From Sulfurovum sp. UBA4779 (GTDB lineage Bacteria; Campylobacterota; Campylobacteria; Campylobacterales; Sulfurovaceae), in NCBI GenBank assembly GCA_002403155.1, contig DHHF01000008.1, positions 248,001-312,000 on the forward strand: a DNA stretch of 64,000 bases, given 5' to 3'. A program made the position numbers and the translations under genes. The notes under the pieces are model-generated. The model did not search any database, was not told where the DNA came from, and saw only the letters and a list, made by a program, of their open reading frames with translations. Numbering within the stretch: the first letter of the stretch is position 1; every line of letters starts with the position of its first letter. This document shows, piece by piece, positions 59,913 to 64,000 of this stretch.

Positions 59913-62117
59913 ATGTACAACAAAAAGATTAGCATCGTTGTTTCCAGTATGATTTTCGGGTTTGCAACCCTTCATGCGGAAACTTCCGATTTGGGAACGA
60001 TTCAGGTTGAGTCTACAACCATAGACGATAAAATCGAATCAAAAAAAAATGAACCGTCATCCGTTGCCACAGTCAGCGGAGCAAAAGTAGAAGAGAGCAA
60101 GGCAGAAAATATTCAAAAAGTTCTGCAGTCAATTCCAGGCATCACGACAGAAGTGCAAAGCGGCGATTCTCTCAAGATCCATATACGCGGCGTAGAAAAC
60201 CAGCGTTTTATGGGAGAAAAGCCCGGTGTTGCTATCGTGATTGACGGGGTGCCTGTTTTTGAAAGGACAGGGCGAGTCAATATCGATCTAGACAACATAG
60301 AGAGTATTAAAGTGATCAAAGGAGGCGCGAGCTATTTGTTCGGCGATGACGCACTCTCAGGCGCCGTGATCATCACAACCAAAAAAGGCGCACAAAATGC
60401 CGGCGGCAAATTTGAAGTAGAATCAGGCACCTATGGGTACAAAAAATATCTGGCAAAATATGGCGTTTCAAAAGAGAATTACAATGCATACATCCAGGCA
60501 AGCAAGCGAAAAAAAGACGGCTTTTATGAAGATTCCGATTATAAAACGGATTATCTTAACGGAAAAGTTCAGTACCATATAGACGATACCAGCGATATCA
60601 CCGCGGGATTTGAGTATTCAGAGAGGGATAAAGATTCTCACGGTACTGTAACAGGAGAAACCGAAGCTAAAGTGAACCCGGAAAGTATTTGGACTGAAGG
60701 TAACGACGGGGTGCGTGACTACTCGGCAATGTATGATGTGAAACTGTTAAAAATGTTTGCAACTTATGCCAAAAACTTCGATGAAAACAAAAACCTTCTT
60801 GTGAACGTCTACCAATACGGCGATGATACCAATTTTTATAGCGCATATGCCAAATATGACGGTGATCATAACCCGGTGACCGATCCTAGTTATAAACCAA
60901 ACTACAATGAATACTCGCAGATACAAAGAGGGATCAAGAGCGAATTTAGAGATACTTTGGGAAAATCTGCCTATATGGTCGGTGTAGATCTTCGGAAAAA
61001 CGAATACGACAACAAAACCTCTTATGCTGTGGATTGGGCGACATATAACTATAGAACCAGAACTTGGACGGATTATGAAGCAGGAACGATAACGGGGGAC
61101 AGTACCACCGATGAAAGCGTTTATGCACTTTACGGCGAATACAAATATGCCCTCACCCCCACATGGACTTTGACAACCAACCTTAGATATGACAAGATCG
61201 AATTGGATTATCTTGATTATTTGAATACGTTGACGCTTGATAAGAGCTTTGATCAGTACTCTTACCGTGCAGGACTCAACAAACAGCTCAATGACCACAC
61301 CACGCTTTATACCTCTTTTTCTACCGGGTTTAGGGCTCCGTCCATAGAGCAGCTTTTTTATGGGGATTTGGATCCAACCGGCGGGACTGACAGCAACCCT
61401 GATCTAAAACCCGAAGAATCCAAAAGTATTGACATCGGAGTGAGAGGAACAGGTGCTGTTTGGGGTAAAAACTTCTCCTATGAAGCCGGCCTTTTTTGGA
61501 TAGAAAGGGATGACTACATTATGTCTTCTTCAGGCCAATATGCCTCAGAAGATGAGGTAAACAGCCAGTTTCAAAATATAGGCGGTATGCGCAGCCAAGG
61601 TTTAGAATTGGCTTTGTATAGCGATATCACAGAGATGCTCTCATGCAACGTAGCCTATACTTATACCGATGCATATTTTACACAATACGATAACTTCAAC
61701 CTGCTTTTGGGCAATCCGTGGGGTGTTTATACGATTGAGCATTACGACCTTAAAGACAATCAGGTTCCGCGCGTACCCAAACATCATCTAAATTTGGCCA
61801 TGAACTACAAGTTCAACGAAAAGCTTACCATCTCTCCGGAGATAGATGCGATTTCGCCTTATTATGCCGATGAACTCAACTGGATCCAAATCCCGGGGCA
61901 TGTTGTGGCCAATCTGAATGTTTCTTATGATACAAAGATCAACGGGCTTGACACAAGCATTTATGCACGAGTGGACAACTTTTTTAATAAAGATTATTAC
62001 AATACGGCTAGAGCGTTTCAAGACAGTGATGCTGACGGGGATTATGATAGAGAAGATATGTCTATCGTAGTCAATGAGGGCAGAATATTTACATTCGGCG
62101 TACAGGTTAAATTTTAA
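59913..62117 (+). CDS. TonB-dependent receptor (FRAP/NPDL type)
   Basis: About 734 residues: signal peptide (VVSSMIFGFATLHAETS), TonB-box-like TIQVES, plug (about 45-165; GITTEVQSGDSLKIHIRG, VIDGVPVFERTGRVNIDLD), barrel with FSTGFRAPSIEQLFYGD and SNPDLKPEES (FRAP/NPxL boxes, common in heme and siderophore receptors), and C-terminal TFGVQVKF. Ligand unknown; iron chelate or heme are the first guesses. The ATG at 59913 has AAGGAGGG nine bases upstream; an in-frame ATG at 59886 would overlap the switch stem and is rejected. No Fur box is visible, in contrast to the 24518 receptor. Confidence 0.92.
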   Translation: MYNKKISIVVSSMIFGFATLHAETSDLGTIQVESTTIDDKIESKKNEPSSVATVSGAKVEESKAENIQKVLQSIPGITTEVQSGDSLKIHIRGVENQRFMGEKPGVAIVIDGVPVFERTGRVNIDLDNIESIKVIKGGASYLFGDDALSGAVIITTKKGAQNAGGKFEVESGTYGYKKYLAKYGVSKENYNAYIQASKRKKDGFYEDSDYKTDYLNGKVQYHIDDTSDITAGFEYSERDKDSHGTVTGETEAKVNPESIWTEGNDGVRDYSAMYDVKLLKMFATYAKNFDENKNLLVNVYQYGDDTNFYSAYAKYDGDHNPVTDPSYKPNYNEYSQIQRGIKSEFRDTLGKSAYMVGVDLRKNEYDNKTSYAVDWATYNYRTRTWTDYEAGTITGDSTTDESVYALYGEYKYALTPTWTLTTNLRYDKIELDYLDYLNTLTLDKSFDQYSYRAGLNKQLNDHTTLYTSFSTGFRAPSIEQLFYGDLDPTGGTDSNPDLKPEESKSIDIGVRGTGAVWGKNFSYEAGLFWIERDDYIMSSSGQYASEDEVNSQFQNIGGMRSQGLELALYSDITEMLSCNVAYTYTDAYFTQYDNFNLLLGNPWGVYTIEHYDLKDNQVPRVPKHHLNLAMNYKFNEKLTISPEIDAISPYYADELNWIQIPGHVVANLNVSYDTKINGLDTSIYARVDNFFNKDYYNTARAFQDSDADGDYDREDMSIVVNEGRIFTFGVQVKF

Positions 62118-62129
62118 AACAAACCAACA

Positions 62130-62161
62130 AACAGAAAACCTGAAAGGTTTTCTGTTTTTTA
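62130..62161 (+). terminator. Rho-independent terminator
   Basis: AACAGAAAACCT / AGGTTTTCTGTT, a perfect 12-bp stem with a 3-base loop, followed by a run of U. It begins 12 bases after the TonB-receptor stop. Confidence 0.9.
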
Positions 62162-62312
62162 TATTTATCAATTTGCTCTCATCGCAACACACAACACAAT
62201 TCAACATCCCCTATTTAATTGAATAGAATTTCCTAAGCAAACTATCAATACGCTACAATATGGCTATGCAAACATTATACAAAATCTTTATAGTGCCAAA
62301 AAGAGGAAGAAT

Positions 62313-63332
62313 ATGGAATATAGATATATAGGAAAAAGCGGCTTAAGGGTGAGTCCCATCTGCATGGGGACGATGACTTTCGGCACTCAGTGCCAAGACG
62401 AAAAGGAAATTTTTAAAATCCTGGATAAGGCCTATGATGCCGGGGTCAATTTTTACGATACCGCCGAGCTTTATCCTGTTCCGCCTAGTGTACAAGATGC
62501 GGGTATAACTGAAGAGATCGTCGGCAAATGGCTCAAAGGCAAACCCCGTGAAAGCATCATACTTGCTTCAAAAGTTGCCGGTGCGGCCAGCGGCTGGTTT
62601 GTTCCTCCGATACGCCACGGATTGACGGCTATGGACAGTTTTCATATAGAGCGTGCTATCGAAGGGAGCCTGAAAAGGCTGGGTACGGACTATATCGATC
62701 TTTATCAGATGCATTGGCCCGACACCGTAGTGCCCATAGAAGAGAGCCTCAAAGCATTTGACCGACTGGTGCAAAGCGGAAAAGTGCGCTATATCGGCAC
62801 CTCAAATGATACAGCATACGGCACGACAAAAGCTTTGATGAGTTCAGCATTCAAAGGATATGCCGCCTTTGAGTCGATTCAGAACAATTTTTCTTTGCTG
62901 AACAGGCGATTTTTAGACGAGCTGGCTGTTTTGGCACGAAAAGAGCAGATATCGCTTTTGCCGTATTCCCCGCTTGCAGGCGGTGTATTGAGCGGTAAAT
63001 ACAACGAAGGCATACACGAAAAAGGGCGTTTTAGCGATTATATCAATTCGCCTCATCAGCGGCAAAGGCTGATGGCTGCAAGGTTTATGAATGAAAAAAC
63101 CCTTAAATCCACCCAAAAATATCTTAAAATCGCAAGCGATTTCGGGCTGCATCCTGTGACCATGGCGATCGCATGGTCTAAACAGTTTGATTTTGTGGCT
63201 TCAACGATTATCGGTGCCACGCATGCCAAACAGCTTGACGCAAGTTTGGCTGCCATGGATTTGACTTTGAGCGATGAAGTATTGGAAGCATGCGATCAAG
63301 TGCATCAAGAGATTTTGTACCCGATGGGTTAA
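62313..63332 (+). CDS. Aldo/keto reductase
   Basis: A 339-residue (alpha/beta)8 protein: MEYRYIGKSGLRVSPICMGTMTFG, catalytic Asp/Tyr in FYDTAELYP, Lys in ASKVAG, His in YQMHWPD, and the AKR C-terminal SIQNNFSLLNRRF. It reduces aldehydes or ketones with NADPH; it resembles the Tas/YajO-type group. AAGAGGAAGA precedes the ATG. Monocistronic. Confidence 0.92.
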   Translation: MEYRYIGKSGLRVSPICMGTMTFGTQCQDEKEIFKILDKAYDAGVNFYDTAELYPVPPSVQDAGITEEIVGKWLKGKPRESIILASKVAGAASGWFVPPIRHGLTAMDSFHIERAIEGSLKRLGTDYIDLYQMHWPDTVVPIEESLKAFDRLVQSGKVRYIGTSNDTAYGTTKALMSSAFKGYAAFESIQNNFSLLNRRFLDELAVLARKEQISLLPYSPLAGGVLSGKYNEGIHEKGRFSDYINSPHQRQRLMAARFMNEKTLKSTQKYLKIASDFGLHPVTMAIAWSKQFDFVASTIIGATHAKQLDASLAAMDLTLSDEVLEACDQVHQEILYPMG

Positions 63333-63460
63333 TCGAGCCTGCCAAGCGTTTGTATCGGCAAAGTGTATAAAATATTTTAAATTTCATCAAACCATGCAAA
63401 AACAAGGGTATATTTATGTTTTGCCCAGTAAAATGGATACAATTTAAAAAAGGAGCGCAC

Positions 63461-64000
63461 ATGGCAACAGTAACCTCATACGGAGCGGCACAAGTAGTAA
63501 CAGGATCCTGCCATTTGCTGGCTATAGAGGGCGGCCCGCGCATTTTGATCGATTGCGGTATGTTTCAGGGACCCGAAGAGGAGCGTAATTTCGGGCCCTT
63601 TCATTTTGAGCCTTACGAGATTGATTATCTGTTTTTGACGCATGCGCATCTTGACCATACCGGCCGGGTCCCGAAACTTTTAAAAGAAGGTTTCAGCGGC
63701 GTTATTTATGCGACAGAGGCGACACGGGATTTGAGTGAAATTATTTGGCTGGATAGTGCCAAGATCATGAAAGAGGATTATGAAACCAACTACAAAAAAG
63801 CGCAGCGTCGCGGCACGGAAGAGGAAGTCAGAGAGCCGCTTTATACGGAAGAAGACGTAGATGCGACGCTAGGCTTGACATGGCGTTATCCCGAATACAA
63901 TAAAACTTTTGAGCCTGTTGAAGGGCTTAAGGTAACCTATCGGGATGCCGGCCATATTTTGGGGTCTGCGTTTATCGAAATTACTTATCTGGAGCGGGGG
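63461..64000 (+). CDS. Metallo-beta-lactamase RNase-like protein, truncated at the window edge
   Basis: ATG at 63461 after AAAGGAG opens a frame that runs off the right edge (180 codons visible). It reads ILIDCGMFQGPEE and the metal motif THAHLDHTGRVPK, then DAGHILGSAFIEI, the beta-CASP RNA-processing MBL family (RNase J/CPSF-like, RNA-specific exonuclease type). The C-terminal beta-CASP region is not in the window. Confidence 0.88.
   Translation, partial: MATVTSYGAAQVVTGSCHLLAIEGGPRILIDCGMFQGPEEERNFGPFHFEPYEIDYLFLTHAHLDHTGRVPKLLKEGFSGVIYATEATRDLSEIIWLDSAKIMKEDYETNYKKAQRRGTEEEVREPLYTEEDVDATLGLTWRYPEYNKTFEPVEGLKVTYRDAGHILGSAFIEITYLERG

Noticed and set aside
1..64000. tRNA, rRNA, CRISPR arrays, prophage or intact insertion sequences
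   Set aside because: None seen by eye; no cloverleaf, regular spacer-repeat array or transposase-like frame was found, though tRNA detection without a program is not reliable.

Overview
The window looks like a chromosomal segment of a free-living member of the Campylobacterota (the former Epsilonproteobacteria), probably a Sulfurimonas/Sulfurovum/Sulfuricurvum-type chemolithotroph. The reasons are moderate AT richness, family-typical proteins (a two-RCK potassium channel beside a small membrane protein, NnrS, a PycA/AccC-type biotin carboxylase, an AraC-GyrI regulator, a fused MrpAB antiporter), and many TTG/GTG starts. No rRNA, tRNA, CRISPR array, prophage or intact insertion sequence was seen. 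Genus is inference.

Layout. 0-9 kb: a truncated lipoprotein, a small c-type cytochrome behind an FNR-like site, a K+ channel and its neighbour, a secreted repeat protein, mlaA-mlaC lipid-transport genes, a coiled-coil protein, a DMT permease, an NDH-2-type NADH dehydrogenase and a Spy/CpxP-like protein with 11-residue repeats. 9-16 kb: a biotin carboxylase, an AraC-GyrI regulator, and a tightly coupled operon (NitT/TauT-type ABC transporter, NnrS, HPP protein) whose promoter carries both an FNR-type and a Fur-type palindrome. 16-23 kb: a four-gene ABC exporter with its own TolC, then metE behind a structured leader. 23-27.5 kb: an iron/heme uptake locus (two Fur boxes, an ExbB-like mini-ORF, hemP, a small periplasmic protein, a TonB-dependent receptor, TonB). 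27.5-32.4 kb: an accessory patch with decayed palindromic repeats, a flavodoxin-like reductase, an unknown membrane protein and a type IIG restriction-modification enzyme of mosaic composition.

32.4-45 kb is housekeeping: a ZIP transporter, a CbiX-DUF523/DUF1722-photolyase-PdxH run, two SDR-type proteins, a phasin-like protein with an ABC1 kinase, a lipocalin, a flavin reductase, a Cdd1 protein and a GGDEF-EAL protein. 45-54 kb holds a complete Mrp Na+/H+ antiporter operon downstream of valS. MrpAB seems to lack any canonical start at its true N-terminus. 54-64 kb has a decayed histidine-kinase remnant, a LOG protein, pfkA, sodB, a Na/Pi cotransporter, a DUF2238 protein, a second TonB-dependent receptor, an aldo/keto reductase and a truncated metallo-beta-lactamase RNase-like gene.

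The most unusual signal is the leader of the second TonB receptor (about 59767-59912). A long-range 13/14-bp stem encloses two local hairpins. The 3' arm of that stem can instead pair with the Shine-Dalgarno sequence. This is the expected architecture of a translational riboswitch, and I do not recognise it as a known class.
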